64,000 nucleotides of DNA from a virus. Below, piece after piece: positions 7,277-15,626 of the stretch; position 1 is the first letter of the stretch; each line of letters begins with the position of its first letter. The DNA lies in IMG/VR virus record IMGVR_UViG_3300045131_001736, positions 24,560-88,559 of that record; one strand, 5' to 3'. The notes under the pieces were generated by a model. It did not search any database. It saw only the letters and a program-made list of their open reading frames with translations, and was not told where the DNA came from. Made by a program: the position numbers and the translations under genes.

Positions 7277-9937
7277 TTAGTCTATTGCTTCGGTGATGGC
7301 TTGAGTTATATAGAATTGATTACTATCATCTAACGCAGTTAATACAATCGTTCCATCAAATCTTCTTTGAATAGTTTTGTTATAATTTCCATAAACCATT
7401 GGGGCTGGGTGTAATTCAGTAACTGTTAATACTAAATCAGTAGTTCCACCAAATGAACCAGATGCTATTGTTATAGTATCATCCACTTCGTATAGATTTC
7501 CACTATTTGTAATTGCAATATTACTAACAATACTTGATGCAACAGTTACTTCAAATACCGAACCCGAACCAAACCCTGCAGTTGAACCAGTTAAATCTGA
7601 ATAAACTCCATCAGTTCCATCGGTTATCGAAGATGATATGGTATTGATTACCCCTAAATATGTGGTAAAATCATAATCATCCAATTCCGTTTCTATTCTA
7701 TTATATTGGAAGTCATTACCTATTCTATTGTATGTAAATCTATCTCCAATATTGTTATCGTAGAAGTATTCTCCGATTATATTGTCAGTAAAACTATTTC
7801 CAATTACATTACCTCTATACGAACTGCCACCAAATCCAAAACCATCACCAATCATATTATCAGTAAAATCATTTCCAATTTTATTACTTTTGAAATCATT
7901 AGCAATGGTGTTATCAATAAAATTATTTAATATAAAATTCTCCACGAACCCATTACCAATATTATTTTCAATAGTATAATCACCAAATATGTTACTGATA
8001 CAGCCTTCTCCTATATCGTTTCCGGTAAAAATATTACCAATAGTATTACTATTAAACCCATCTCCAATTTCATTTCCTACAAATGCATAACCAATTTTAT
8101 TTGAGATAAAACTACCTGAAATTAAATTTCCTTTCATCTCATTACCTATTTGATTGTACTCAAACGATTCTAGTTCACCATTATTTACTATTGTATTCGA
8201 TTCAAAATCACTTTCAATATTATTGTGTAAAAATTCATTATTAATAGTATTATCGTAAAAACCACTACCGATTACATTATCCTCAAAAGATTGGCTAACA
8301 ATATTATCATAAAAATCATTACCGATTTTGTTTCGGGAAAAATTCGTATCACCATAATCATCAGACTCTCCTATATCGTTATTTCGAAAACTAGAACCTA
8401 TTTGATTATCTTCGGTCCAACTGTAAAAGTTATTATTATAAACTTCATGTCCTATTATTGTATTACCTAAGAATGATGAAAAGAAGTTATTATTATAAAC
8501 CTCATCCGCTATTGTATTTTCTCTAAATTCATTGTAGGTCTTATTTCCGTAAAAACTTTCACCTATTCTATTATCACCAAATTCACCACCTAACACATTA
8601 TTATAAAACCCATTAAGAGTATTTTTACTAAATTCATCAAGTATGATGTTGTGGTCAAAACCTCCGTTGATTATGTTATAATAAAAATCATCATCTGATG
8701 TGTAGAAGTTATTATAGAACTCACCATTAATGATATTGTAATCAAAATCATCCTCATCCTCATCTCCAAAATGATTATTGTGGAACTCACCACTAACTGT
8801 GTTGTATCTAAAATCACAAACAATTATATTATTGTAAAAACTATCTTTGATTATGTTATTATCAAAATCGTTATTAATAATATTATTATAAAATCTATCC
8901 ATAACTATATTAGAGTTAGAACTAGCATCATTAAATGTGTTATTTCTAAAAACTTGTGAGAATGAATTATCTCTATAAGTGTTTTCACCTTTGAATACAT
9001 TGTTTGGTAATAGGAAAGTATTTTCATCCCATACCGTAAATGCAGCCGTATTTGTAGATGTGTTATTAAAACAGTCTCCTATATACTCAAAGGTTGGTAT
9101 TTCTATTGAAGCTGAATTAGATAGGATGTTATTTTGTTTCCAAGACACTCCTTCTAATAGATTTGCATCTAACAAACGAGTATCACTAGGAGAGTTATAT
9201 CTACTTCCAGTAACAACCATACGATAATCATCTTCAATTGATACGATTTCATAGTAAAATACAAGAGGGTCATTATTGATATTCAAAACACCAACAACAC
9301 TTCCAGTTGTGAAATTTTCAAAAAATGTTCCACTACCGGTGATAAAAGCAAAACTACCAGATTCTTCAACAGAAATAGTTCCATCATAAACATCTTCAGA
9401 ATAATATGCATCATATCTTTTGAAAAGAACTTCTCTGAAATCGTAATCCATTTCGTTTCCTTGATTATCTTTTCTATATATAATTCTACCAAATGCAGGA
9501 CTATCAGTTACTTCGGTTTGATTAAATGTAATATCGTATTTAATATTATCATTTGGATATTCGGGTTGATATGCATCTGATGCCAAAGAACCGGAGTCTA
9601 ATGCGAATACAATTATAGGTGAAATACTACCTGTTCTATAATTACCAACTTGAATTGAGTTACCATAAACATCATAATCCGGTTGGTCATAACAAGTCCT
9701 AAAATCGGTAATCTTATAGTAAGTACCAGGTGTTAATGAATCAGTCGCTAATGAAGCGGTTAATCCATTATAAGTGGTTTCTACTAATCCACCACCAGCT
9801 CCACCACCGGTTAGATTACCTTCACTATCTTTTGCTTTGATAGAGCCATTTGTTGTATCTATAAACAAATTATACCCACCTTCTAATGGAGTATCTAAAT
9901 CTGCGGCTACTTGCCCTTGTAATTGAATGTATTGCAT
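7277..9937 (-). CDS. Giant nonapeptide-repeat beta-solenoid fibre
   Basis: This 886-residue protein has an N-terminal attachment domain (IQLQGQVAADLDTPLEGGYN), a Gly linker, and a domain with TPGTYYKITDF and YPNDNIKYD that I take to be a fibre-family domain. The core is a long array of nine-residue repeats, roughly N-x-I-G-x-x-F-x-x, covering about residues 320-750 (for example NKIGNDFTD, NNIGDRFTY, NRIGNDFQY), with a few insertions such as a Gly/Ser loop and a DEDEDD turn. Ile at position 3 and Phe at position 7 would point inward in a solenoid. This is not a standard pentapeptide repeat. The C-terminus returns to beta-rich fibre-like sequence. It is probably a receptor-binding or side tail fibre. 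Confidence 0.75.
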   Translation of the reverse strand: MQYIQLQGQVAADLDTPLEGGYNLFIDTTNGSIKAKDSEGNLTGGGAGGGLVETTYNGLTASLATDSLTPGTYYKITDFRTCYDQPDYDVYGNSIQVGNYRTGSISPIIVFALDSGSLASDAYQPEYPNDNIKYDITFNQTEVTDSPAFGRIIYRKDNQGNEMDYDFREVLFKRYDAYYSEDVYDGTISVEESGSFAFITGSGTFFENFTTGSVVGVLNINNDPLVFYYEIVSIEDDYRMVVTGSRYNSPSDTRLLDANLLEGVSWKQNNILSNSASIEIPTFEYIGDCFNNTSTNTAAFTVWDENTFLLPNNVFKGENTYRDNSFSQVFRNNTFNDASSNSNIVMDRFYNNIINNDFDNNIIKDSFYNNIIVCDFRYNTVSGEFHNNHFGDEDEDDFDYNIINGEFYNNFYTSDDDFYYNIINGGFDHNIILDEFSKNTLNGFYNNVLGGEFGDNRIGESFYGNKTYNEFRENTIADEVYNNNFFSSFLGNTIIGHEVYNNNFYSWTEDNQIGSSFRNNDIGESDDYGDTNFSRNKIGNDFYDNIVSQSFEDNVIGSGFYDNTINNEFLHNNIESDFESNTIVNNGELESFEYNQIGNEMKGNLISGSFISNKIGYAFVGNEIGDGFNSNTIGNIFTGNDIGEGCISNIFGDYTIENNIGNGFVENFILNNFIDNTIANDFKSNKIGNDFTDNMIGDGFGFGGSSYRGNVIGNSFTDNIIGEYFYDNNIGDRFTYNRIGNDFQYNRIETELDDYDFTTYLGVINTISSSITDGTDGVYSDLTGSTAGFGSGSVFEVTVASSIVSNIAITNSGNLYEVDDTITIASGSFGGTTDLVLTVTELHPAPMVYGNYNKTIQRRFDGTIVLTALDDSNQFYITQAITEAID

Positions 9938-9941
9938 ATTT

Positions 9942-10706
9942 TTATATTATTGTTCCTGTTCCGTCTATTGATGAATTACCTATTAATATAACTTCTCCAC
10001 CCACACTTATCTTACCATTATTTTCAATAACACTATCTTTAAGTAATAGATTTCCACCTATAAATAGTGTTCCTTCTTTTTTGAATGATTTGTTTGCGGA
10101 GTATTCTACTTCTTCATCACCACCTTCAATTAATAAAAATCCGTTTTCTAAAATATAATCTCCCGAAAAAGTTAATTGTTCTGTTTTTCTTATTAAATAT
10201 GAATCGTATGTGTTATTCCAATTTGTATTTGCTGATAAATTTGTTAGTTGTCTACCATCTCCTAAATAAGCCGATGCTGTTAGTGCTGCCGTATATTTTA
10301 CAGTCTTTTGTCCACCAGCATTATTCTCAATTGAAAATGATGAAGTTTCTTGCGTTACCGCATCTACGAAAATAATTGAACCTTGTGATATATAAAGGTC
10401 TTTCCAAGCATTTGATGGTGAACCTAAACTAAATGAAGATGTGAATGTTCCTTGTCCAGTTGCCGGTACTAATGAACCACTAATTAGGATTGAGCCACTT
10501 ATAACTTGCTCACCTCTAAAGGTATTCGAACCTGTGATTGCAAATTTATTATTTAATGTGGCTTGTGATGCTGTATAATCATTAAAAGAAGATGTTGTTA
10601 CTAAGAAAGATAAATCACTATCTTGTGCAGAATCTCCTTTTGGTCCTTGAACACCAACCGATGATATAGTTACTTTTGTTAAATTTTGTGTTACTTTTAT
10701 TGCCAT
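9942..10706 (-). CDS. Tail-fibre protein with SGS repeats
   Basis: The 254-residue protein starts with MAIKVTQNLTKVTISSVGVQ and a short GPKGDS collagen-like triplet, followed by ITGSNTFRGEQVISGSILIS and FSLGSPSNAWKDLYIS. These segments recur in the fibre genes of this window, and SxxAWKDLYIS-type motifs are typical of trimeric fibre shafts. The C-terminal ~80 residues form a regular beta ladder (GTLFIGGNLLLKDS, ISVGGEVILIG). It sits two bases after the 127-residue gene and five before the nonapeptide fibre, so the three likely assemble together. It may be an adaptor or a short fibre. Confidence 0.65.
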   Translation of the reverse strand: MAIKVTQNLTKVTISSVGVQGPKGDSAQDSDLSFLVTTSSFNDYTASQATLNNKFAITGSNTFRGEQVISGSILISGSLVPATGQGTFTSSFSLGSPSNAWKDLYISQGSIIFVDAVTQETSSFSIENNAGGQKTVKYTAALTASAYLGDGRQLTNLSANTNWNNTYDSYLIRKTEQLTFSGDYILENGFLLIEGGDEEVEYSANKSFKKEGTLFIGGNLLLKDSVIENNGKISVGGEVILIGNSSIDGTGTII

Positions 10707-10707
10707 T

Positions 10708-11091
10708 TTATCTCGTTACGTTTTTAGATAATTTAACTTTACCTTCCAATAATCTCGTAACTTCACACCCTTTAACCACTTCTAAATCATAAACTGCTTC
10801 ACCAAAATCTAATAAAGATGATGAATATGCTGATATATAGATACCTATTGAACCACTTTGTATTGGTGTTATACCATTTGAACCACTTAGATTAATACCC
10901 GTTCCACAACTATCCGAAAGTGATGATGATAGTGATAACAATGTTGTTGTTGACTCTACGTGCGGACGTATTTGCATTCTCGCATGATAACCACTCAAAT
11001 CAATTGCCGAACCACTTTCATCGGTCCAATCAATTTGAAAATTAGTTGTTGCTCCTTGCTCTATTACAAATGAGTATCTTCCTGCTGCCAT
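10708..11091 (-). CDS. Small Ig-like fibre/baseplate attachment protein
   Basis: This 127-residue protein has the pattern of a conserved phage beta-sandwich: MAAGRYSFVIEQGATTNFQI, then LSGYHARMQIRP, then GSIGIYISA, then YDLEVVKG, ending LLEGKVKLSKNVTR. From memory the fold resembles BppU-type N-terminal domains used to plug fibres into baseplates. It heads the fibre cluster and has a late-type promoter 9-mer 20 bases upstream of its ATG, just beyond the terminator that closes the upstream DUF2589 cassette. It has no catalytic residues and is probably structural. Confidence 0.65.
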   Translation of the reverse strand: MAAGRYSFVIEQGATTNFQIDWTDESGSAIDLSGYHARMQIRPHVESTTTLLSLSSSLSDSCGTGINLSGSNGITPIQSGSIGIYISAYSSSLLDFGEAVYDLEVVKGCEVTRLLEGKVKLSKNVTR

Positions 11092-11111
11092 TATAATTGA
11101 TGTTTAATACT

Positions 11112-11120
11112 TATAAATAT
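11112..11120 (-). promoter_or_regulatory. Late-type promoter 9-mer (ATATTTATA)
   Basis: The motif lies 20 bases upstream of the 127-residue fibre-attachment gene, between it and the terminator at 11151-11180, as expected for restarting transcription of the fibre operon. Confidence 0.5.
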
Positions 11121-11150
11121 TGTAAAATTTAGTAATGGAAAAAAAAGCAT

Positions 11151-11180
11151 AAAAAAAGAGGAATAGTTCCCTATCCCTCT
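11151..11180 (-). terminator. Rho-independent terminator
   Basis: On the coding strand a 10-bp stem (AGAGGGATAG / CTATTCCTCT, one G-U pair) with a GGAA loop is followed by a run of T. It ends the DUF2589 cassette. Its upstream arm is identical to that of the terminator at 12634-12662. Confidence 0.85.
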
Positions 11181-11197
11181 GATTTTATAATAAAATT

Positions 11198-11674
11198 TTA
11201 TTTTTGATTCGGGTCTTCCAAATTTTTAATATATTCATCAATTAATCGACTAACCGCTTCCGGCTTTTCATCTGCCTTAAATTTTACTTTAATCTTAGCC
11301 ATACCAGCTTCACTTGGATTGTAACCGGAATCAACCTCAATACCTTTGATATTGTGTTCGTATCCCTTTTTCTTAAATAACCCCAATAGAGATTTTTTAA
11401 GATTGGAAACTTCCTTTTCTTCATCACCAAATATAAGTCTACAAGAGAACTCAATATCTAATTCTTCCAACCCAATAGATGAGTGGTCTGCTAAAATATA
11501 AAGAGGAACAATCATATCCCTACCACCTATATTAAAGGAAGTAGTTTTGGGTGTACCATCTTCATTGAAATAGTTTCGGAGAGCATTAATATGCTGTCTT
11601 TCACTTATACCTTGAGAAACCATGGCGGCCTCTAACAGACCGCCAACTAGTTCCTCTACATTTAATCTTGCCAT
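11198..11674 (-). CDS. DUF2589-like protein, short paralogue
   Basis: This 158-residue protein resembles the DUF2589 family in miniature: an N-terminal amphipathic helix (VEELVGGLLEAAMVSQGISE), a central MIVPLYILADHSSIGLEELD followed by IEFSCRLIF strand pattern, and a C-terminal KIKVKFKADEKPEAVSRLID segment. These parallel parts of the neighbouring 200-residue DUF2589 protein (PLVPLPSLAITSADIEF and the C-terminal V-K-V strand plus helix). The function of the family is unknown. The gene ends 18 bases before a strong terminator and follows its larger paralogue by 26 bases. Confidence 0.6.
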   Translation of the reverse strand: MARLNVEELVGGLLEAAMVSQGISERQHINALRNYFNEDGTPKTTSFNIGGRDMIVPLYILADHSSIGLEELDIEFSCRLIFGDEEKEVSNLKKSLLGLFKKKGYEHNIKGIEVDSGYNPSEAGMAKIKVKFKADEKPEAVSRLIDEYIKNLEDPNQK

Positions 11675-11700
11675 AATATATAACCTTTATTGTTTAATTA

Positions 11701-12303
11701 TTACTTAGCTGCAGTACCTTCTCCGAATGGAATTAACGATGGCTCTAACATTTGAGTTAGGTAATCAGATAATTTCAACATACCTTCAGTTGCTGGTAAT
11801 TGCTCAGCATGTACTTTTACATTGTATTTTGCTGAGTTATCAGTTGAACGAGTGTTTTCTTTGTTGGTTGAAACTTTACCTGCTACTTTAGCGTTAAAGC
11901 TCATTCCCCACCATTTTCCACCTGCAGACATTTCATAGCTGTTTTCACTAGCTGATGTATCCTTCGATGCTTCAGATGTTTTAACTTCCATAGCGAATTC
12001 GATGTCCGCTGATGTAATAGCCAATGATGGTAGTGGTACTAATGGTAACATTGGAACTTTACTATACAATTTTTGTATTTCTTGTTCACCTGTATCTGCG
12101 TTAGTAACAACACGATTCATTTCTACGTCTAATGAACGAGCAGATGTTTTACCTGTCTTTTCATCTTTTACGAAAGCAACTTCAGAAATGTACTTCCAAG
12201 TTACTTCATTTAATTTTGCTTGCCCTTTAGCCATTCCAATAATAGGAGAAACAATTAGTTCTTCTATTGGAAGACCTGCGAACTGGTCTGCGATTGATGC
12301 CAT
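11701..12303 (-). CDS. DUF2589 family protein
   Basis: The 200-residue protein has the hallmarks of DUF2589: an N-terminal helix leading to SPIIGMAKGQAKLNEVTWKY, a proline-rich VPMLPLVPLPSLAITSADIE followed by FAMEVK strand, a variable middle rich in Ser/Asn/Lys with KWWGMSFNAKVAG, and a C-terminal YNVKVHAEQLPATEGMLKLS segment with a terminal helix. The biochemical role is not known. It sits between the major capsid gene and the fibre genes, with a shorter relative downstream and a zinc-ribbon protein upstream. A late-type 9-mer lies 45 bases upstream. It could be a capsid accessory or a cargo protein. Confidence 0.75.
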   Translation of the reverse strand: MASIADQFAGLPIEELIVSPIIGMAKGQAKLNEVTWKYISEVAFVKDEKTGKTSARSLDVEMNRVVTNADTGEQEIQKLYSKVPMLPLVPLPSLAITSADIEFAMEVKTSEASKDTSASENSYEMSAGGKWWGMSFNAKVAGKVSTNKENTRSTDNSAKYNVKVHAEQLPATEGMLKLSDYLTQMLEPSLIPFGEGTAAK

Positions 12304-12348
12304 AAAATTTATTTTTTTTTATATTAGTTTAACGTAACCAAAGTTGTT

Positions 12349-12357
12349 TATAAGTAT
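12349..12357 (-). promoter_or_regulatory. Late-type promoter 9-mer (ATACTTATA)
   Basis: This C-variant of the motif lies 45 bases upstream of the DUF2589 gene, in the 80-base gap after the zinc-ribbon gene. Confidence 0.45.
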
Positions 12358-12383
12358 GTAGTATTTTTTGAAAGCAAATAGCT

Positions 12384-12587
12384 TTATGAAAATTTAACCA
12401 TACCCTTATATTTCTTTTTTATTTTATCTATTTCCGAAATTGCTTCCGTAAAACTTTTTTTAATTTCTTCATTTACAGTAAAATCCATTATAACTTCACA
12501 ATGTGGGCATGCCATCACTGGATGCTTTATAATAAATTGTAAAGTTAAACCAAGTGGTTGTTTACATGCGGGGCAGGGTAAAGCCAT
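12384..12587 (-). CDS. Small zinc-ribbon protein
   Basis: This 67-residue protein has two CxxC knuckles, C5/C8 (CPAC) and C27/C30 (CPHC), 18 residues apart, forming a treble-clef or zinc-ribbon of the kind used for protein or nucleic-acid contacts. The rest is a Lys-rich helix (EEIKKSFTEAISEIDKIKKK). It is the first gene of the three-gene DUF2589 cassette, has its own upstream 9-mer (15 bases away), and begins just past the capsid-side terminator's partner region. The association of a zinc-ribbon with DUF2589 proteins suggests they act together, but this is inference. Confidence 0.75.
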   Translation of the reverse strand: MALPCPACKQPLGLTLQFIIKHPVMACPHCEVIMDFTVNEEIKKSFTEAISEIDKIKKKYKGMVKFS

Positions 12588-12602
12588 AAAATTCTACTTT
12601 AT

Positions 12603-12611
12603 TATAAGTAT
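12603..12611 (-). promoter_or_regulatory. Late-type promoter 9-mer (ATACTTATA)
   Basis: The motif lies 15 bases upstream of the zinc-ribbon gene and just downstream of the terminator that ends the capsid gene, so it probably starts the DUF2589 cassette. Confidence 0.5.
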
Positions 12612-12633
12612 AAGAGTTTTAACAAAACCGCAT

Positions 12634-12662
12634 AAAAAAGAGGGATAGTTTCCTATCCCTCT
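12634..12662 (-). terminator. Rho-independent terminator after capsid gene
   Basis: On the coding strand a perfect 10-bp stem, AGAGGGATAG with CTATCCCTCT, has a GAAA loop and is followed by six T. It lies 24 bases past the capsid stop. It is the best terminator in the window and matches a highly expressed gene. Confidence 0.9.
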
Positions 12663-12685
12663 AATTCTATAAAATTAAGTTTCTA

Positions 12686-14326
12686 TTAAATAGAAGCTAA
12701 ATCTTTAACAAAAATACGACCGTAGTACTCAGGACGAACCATTTTCTTAGCGTATCTTGTCATTACACCTCTACGAGGAGTAAAGTTTGTTGGGTCATAC
12801 ACCAAAGGAGTCATAATTAATGGAACGTATGGTGCGTAAACAGCTCCAGTTTCCAAGAAGTTTGAACCTCTGAATCCTAACAAGATTTCGTTTGAAGTCA
12901 TGTAAGGGTTTTTGTAAACAGTGTATCTATTAGCGATAGCACCAACTTGCGTTACACCAGCTGCGAAAGATGCAGAATCCTTATCAGCGTTCACTGTAAA
13001 TGCAGGAATCGATTCTAAGATAGTACATACATCAGGAGAAGCAACAACGAAGTTAGCTCCACCTCTTAATGTCAATTGGTGAATTTTGTTAGATACTTTG
13101 TTTAATTTAGTACCTAAAGTTTGGAACCAAGTATTCTTTTGGTAAGCCATTCCAGTTGCTGCTCCAGACCATACGCCTGATGCTGCATTGTATTCTTCAC
13201 CAATAGTTGCTGACCAATACTCAGTAGTTAAAGCGTTTGATTTTAACATATCTAAGATTTCTAAGTCAATCTCTAAAGAGATATAATCAGATAACATAGA
13301 AGTTAATTCCGCTTCAGCGTCAATTGAGTGGTAAGCGTTCAAATCTTGCGCCAATTCAGGAGTCCATACTGCTTTCAACTTACGAGTCTTAGCAACGATA
13401 GCCTCTGATTTCAATTCTAAGTCAACCTCAGGAATATCGATATCAGTTCCGATTGTTCCTTCAGTATCTGCTCTTTTACCAGAGTTTTTACCATCTTCAA
13501 AATCACCTCTAGAGTAATCATTTGGTACAACTGAGTAAGTTAATACTACAGTTTGTGCAGCAGTTTTAGCAGTTTGTAAACCAGCAGATGCTGATACGAA
13601 CATTACTAAGTTAGCTCCAGATACTTTGTGGAATTGATTTAAGTTAGTAAGTGAACCACTTGCTACGTTAAATGAACGTACACCATCTAAATCAGCTGTT
13701 GTTGGAGCTGTGAAAGTTGCTTTATGCACTTGTCCAGCTGCTACAGAAGCAGAAAGTTCAGATGTAAATCCTACATCAGCCCAAGATGCTGAAGTATAAG
13801 TGATTGCAGAGTGAGCGAAAGATGCAGTTACATCATTTACTGTGTATCCGAATCTACCTTCACCATATAAACCATTTTCAGCTACTGCAGTAGTACCGAA
13901 ACCAGCACCAGCAGCAGAATCTTGTCCGTTACCACCAAAAAGTGATTTTCCAGAGAAAGTTGGGTTACCACCTTGAGCAGTACCATATTTGAAATCCAAA
14001 TAGAATACAAGTCCAGAAGGTAAGTTCATAGGTTGTACACTAACGAATTCTTTAGAAGCAATCTCACCGAAGATTCTTCTTACTAAAGGTAAAGCTACAC
14101 CGCTCCACTCTTCAGAGTTTGCACCAACACCAGTTTGTGTTGCTTCATCAAGCAATTGTTTTGCTTGGTTTTCCAAAAGTACAGCCATTGCACTTTGGTC
14201 TTTTGTCTTTAAGCCTTCAAGAAGTCCAGTTTTTTCCCATTTTGATTTAAGTTGACGAGTTTCGTTCAACATAACCGATTGTGGGTTCTTTCCTTCCATT
14301 AACTTAGATAAATCGAAATTTGCCAT
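12686..14326 (-). CDS. Major capsid protein, gp23-like
   Basis: The 546-residue protein is a T4 gp23-type HK97-fold capsid protein. The N-terminal delta region (AMAVLLENQAKQLLDEATQT) is followed by SGVALPLVRRIFGEIASKEF and VSVQPMNLPSGLVFYLDFKY, equivalent to the T4 arrangement of LARRLFP and VGVQPMSGPVGLVFALRY. The C-terminal domain has LKAVWTPELAQDLNAYHSID and IFVKDLASI. LLDE61-A62 falls at nearly the same place as the T4 cleavage after Glu65, so the first ~61 residues are probably removed by the gp21-like protease. A strong terminator follows, and the scaffold gene lies 38 bases upstream. Confidence 0.93.
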   Translation of the reverse strand: MANFDLSKLMEGKNPQSVMLNETRQLKSKWEKTGLLEGLKTKDQSAMAVLLENQAKQLLDEATQTGVGANSEEWSGVALPLVRRIFGEIASKEFVSVQPMNLPSGLVFYLDFKYGTAQGGNPTFSGKSLFGGNGQDSAAGAGFGTTAVAENGLYGEGRFGYTVNDVTASFAHSAITYTSASWADVGFTSELSASVAAGQVHKATFTAPTTADLDGVRSFNVASGSLTNLNQFHKVSGANLVMFVSASAGLQTAKTAAQTVVLTYSVVPNDYSRGDFEDGKNSGKRADTEGTIGTDIDIPEVDLELKSEAIVAKTRKLKAVWTPELAQDLNAYHSIDAEAELTSMLSDYISLEIDLEILDMLKSNALTTEYWSATIGEEYNAASGVWSGAATGMAYQKNTWFQTLGTKLNKVSNKIHQLTLRGGANFVVASPDVCTILESIPAFTVNADKDSASFAAGVTQVGAIANRYTVYKNPYMTSNEILLGFRGSNFLETGAVYAPYVPLIMTPLVYDPTNFTPRRGVMTRYAKKMVRPEYYGRIFVKDLASI

Positions 14327-14364
14327 TTTATTTTTCTTTTTTAATGTGTTTGTTAATAAATAAA

Positions 14365-15387
14365 TTATTTAATGTTTGCAAGTTCTTTGAATCTTGCAGC
14401 CATTAGATTTGTGTTCTCAGAAATGATTTCTTTCTTAGGTGCAGTTGAACGAGTTGGCTTAGATGCTACGCTTTCAGCGATTGCTCTTTTAGCTTTTCTT
14501 TCAGTACCTGTAAAGTTCATTGATTCTGATAACGTTGCGAAAACTAATTTTACTTCTCTAACAGAAGTTGTTCTGTCAAGATTTTCTACAACTTTACCTT
14601 TTTGCTCGTTAGTTAAATTATAACCTCTAAACAATTTGTTAGCGTAAAGTAATTTTGCGTTCAATAAGTTTACTTCGTTGATTGTAGATTGTAATTTTTT
14701 GATTACTGAATAAGCTTCTTCTAATTCTGCTTCTAATTCTGCAGAGTTATCAACAACTTCTTCTTCACCTTCAGTTACTTCCTCATCATCCCCGTAACCC
14801 ATTTCTCTAAGGATTTCCTCTAAGTCGATTTCATCTTCTTCTTCAGATACAGGAGCTTCTTCTTCAGAACCCATTTCCATTTCTTCCTCTTCAGCTACAG
14901 GAGCTTCTTCGGGAGCAATTTCCATTTCTTCTTCTTCAGTTACTTCCTCTTCTTCAGAGTCCATACCCATTTCAAGTTCTCTGATGATTTCTTCTAAATC
15001 TAACTCATCTTCACCCATCTCATCTTCTTCAGACATTGATGCGTCATCAGCGTTAGTCGGGTCATCATACCCTTCAGCTTCTTCCATTGCTTCTTCAGAG
15101 TCCATTTCTGTTTCCTCTTCTTCAACAACATCAGTAGCTTCTTCTTCATTGCTTACCATAGCAGTTTGTTCTTCGTCATCACCCATGTCTAAATCCATTG
15201 AGTCCATCTCTTCTTCCATAGTTTCTTCCTCTTCACCTTCCATTTCAGCTTGTAGCTTTCTTGATAGGATAGATTGTAAACGTGGAGTAAAAGCTTCCTC
15301 TAATGCGATTTTAGCGTTAGCGATAGCGGTTTCCCTTACAGCCTTGGCATCAGCAATTGCTTCTTTTAACAATTTTGAATTTGCCAT
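14365..15387 (-). CDS. Acidic prohead scaffold, gp22-like
   Basis: This 340-residue protein has a short basic helical N-terminus (KLLKEAIADAKAVRETAI), an extremely acidic low-complexity tract over about residues 50-215 (runs of Glu with Met, Ser and Asp), and a helical C-terminus (AELEEAYSVIKKLQSTINEV, then NLMAARFKELANIK). Composition and the place directly before the capsid gene fit a T4 gp22-type core scaffold, which is built and then degraded by the prohead protease. The acidic tract could also fill the role of T4 gp67/gp68. Expression is probably from the Bacteroidota-type promoter at 15526-15557, through a structured leader. Confidence 0.75.
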   Translation of the reverse strand: MANSKLLKEAIADAKAVRETAIANAKIALEEAFTPRLQSILSRKLQAEMEGEEEETMEEEMDSMDLDMGDDEEQTAMVSNEEEATDVVEEEETEMDSEEAMEEAEGYDDPTNADDASMSEEDEMGEDELDLEEIIRELEMGMDSEEEEVTEEEEMEIAPEEAPVAEEEEMEMGSEEEAPVSEEEDEIDLEEILREMGYGDDEEVTEGEEEVVDNSAELEAELEEAYSVIKKLQSTINEVNLLNAKLLYANKLFRGYNLTNEQKGKVVENLDRTTSVREVKLVFATLSESMNFTGTERKAKRAIAESVASKPTRSTAPKKEIISENTNLMAARFKELANIK

Positions 15388-15424
15388 TTCTTTTACCGTG
15401 TTTTTTAAAATTTTCTGAAGTTAT

Positions 15425-15520
15425 TTGAGGAACCTCAATGTAGTTGGTTTTGAATTGGTTGTTCGGTAACTACACATATAGGTGAGTATTCATTAACCAA
15501 TAAACCCATAAGAATGGGTT
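15425..15520 (-). promoter_or_regulatory. Structured leader of scaffold-capsid mRNA
   Basis: Downstream of the predicted start site (about 15519) the 5' leader carries three inverted repeats: AACCCAT/ATGGGTT with a 4-base loop (15503-15520), GTAGTT/AACTAC flanking 22 bases (15440-15473), and the 14-base perfect palindrome TTGAGGAACCTCAA (15425-15438). The rest of the 239-base gap 15388-15626 holds a promoter and a terminator and no gene. The function is inferred as mRNA stability or translational control. Confidence 0.4.
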
Positions 15521-15525
15521 ATTAA

Positions 15526-15557
15526 CAAAGATAAATATACATATTTTTTAGAAAACG
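15526..15557 (-). promoter_or_regulatory. Bacteroidota-type promoter of scaffold gene
   Basis: A coding-strand TATCTTTG (15526-15533) matches the TAnnTTTG -7 box exactly. The -33 region 24 bases upstream of it (CGTTTTC) is weak. It gives a leader of about 130 bases before the scaffold ATG. ACTAAAGAAAA just upstream resembles the iterons near the ribbon-helix-helix gene. Confidence 0.6.
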
Positions 15558-15599
15558 ATAAAAAATGTATAATTTTCTTTAGTTTTTTTTAAAATACAT

Positions 15600-15623
15600 A
15601 AAAAAAGATGGATAAACCACCTT
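15600..15623 (-). terminator. Rho-independent terminator
   Basis: A coding-strand stem AAGGTGG/CCATCTT (one G-U pair, 5-base loop) runs into six T just after the stop of the 95-residue gene. It separates the core-protein operon from the scaffold promoter. Confidence 0.7.
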
Positions 15624-15626
15624 TTA

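Noticed and set aside
7700-8960. Dense short DNA repeats suggesting a CRISPR or satellite array
   Set aside because: They keep one open frame throughout and encode the nonapeptide repeat; no constant repeat/spacer structure exists.
8979-9492. Frames on both strands within the fibre gene
   Set aside because: They are shadows of the 886-residue gene, with no independent start signal or recognisable product.
7277-9937. Pentapeptide-repeat protein
   Set aside because: Aligned units have a period of nine, not five.
14984-15418. A plus-strand frame of 144 codons made mostly of Ser
   Set aside because: It is the reverse strand of the Glu/Asp-rich tract of the scaffold gene.
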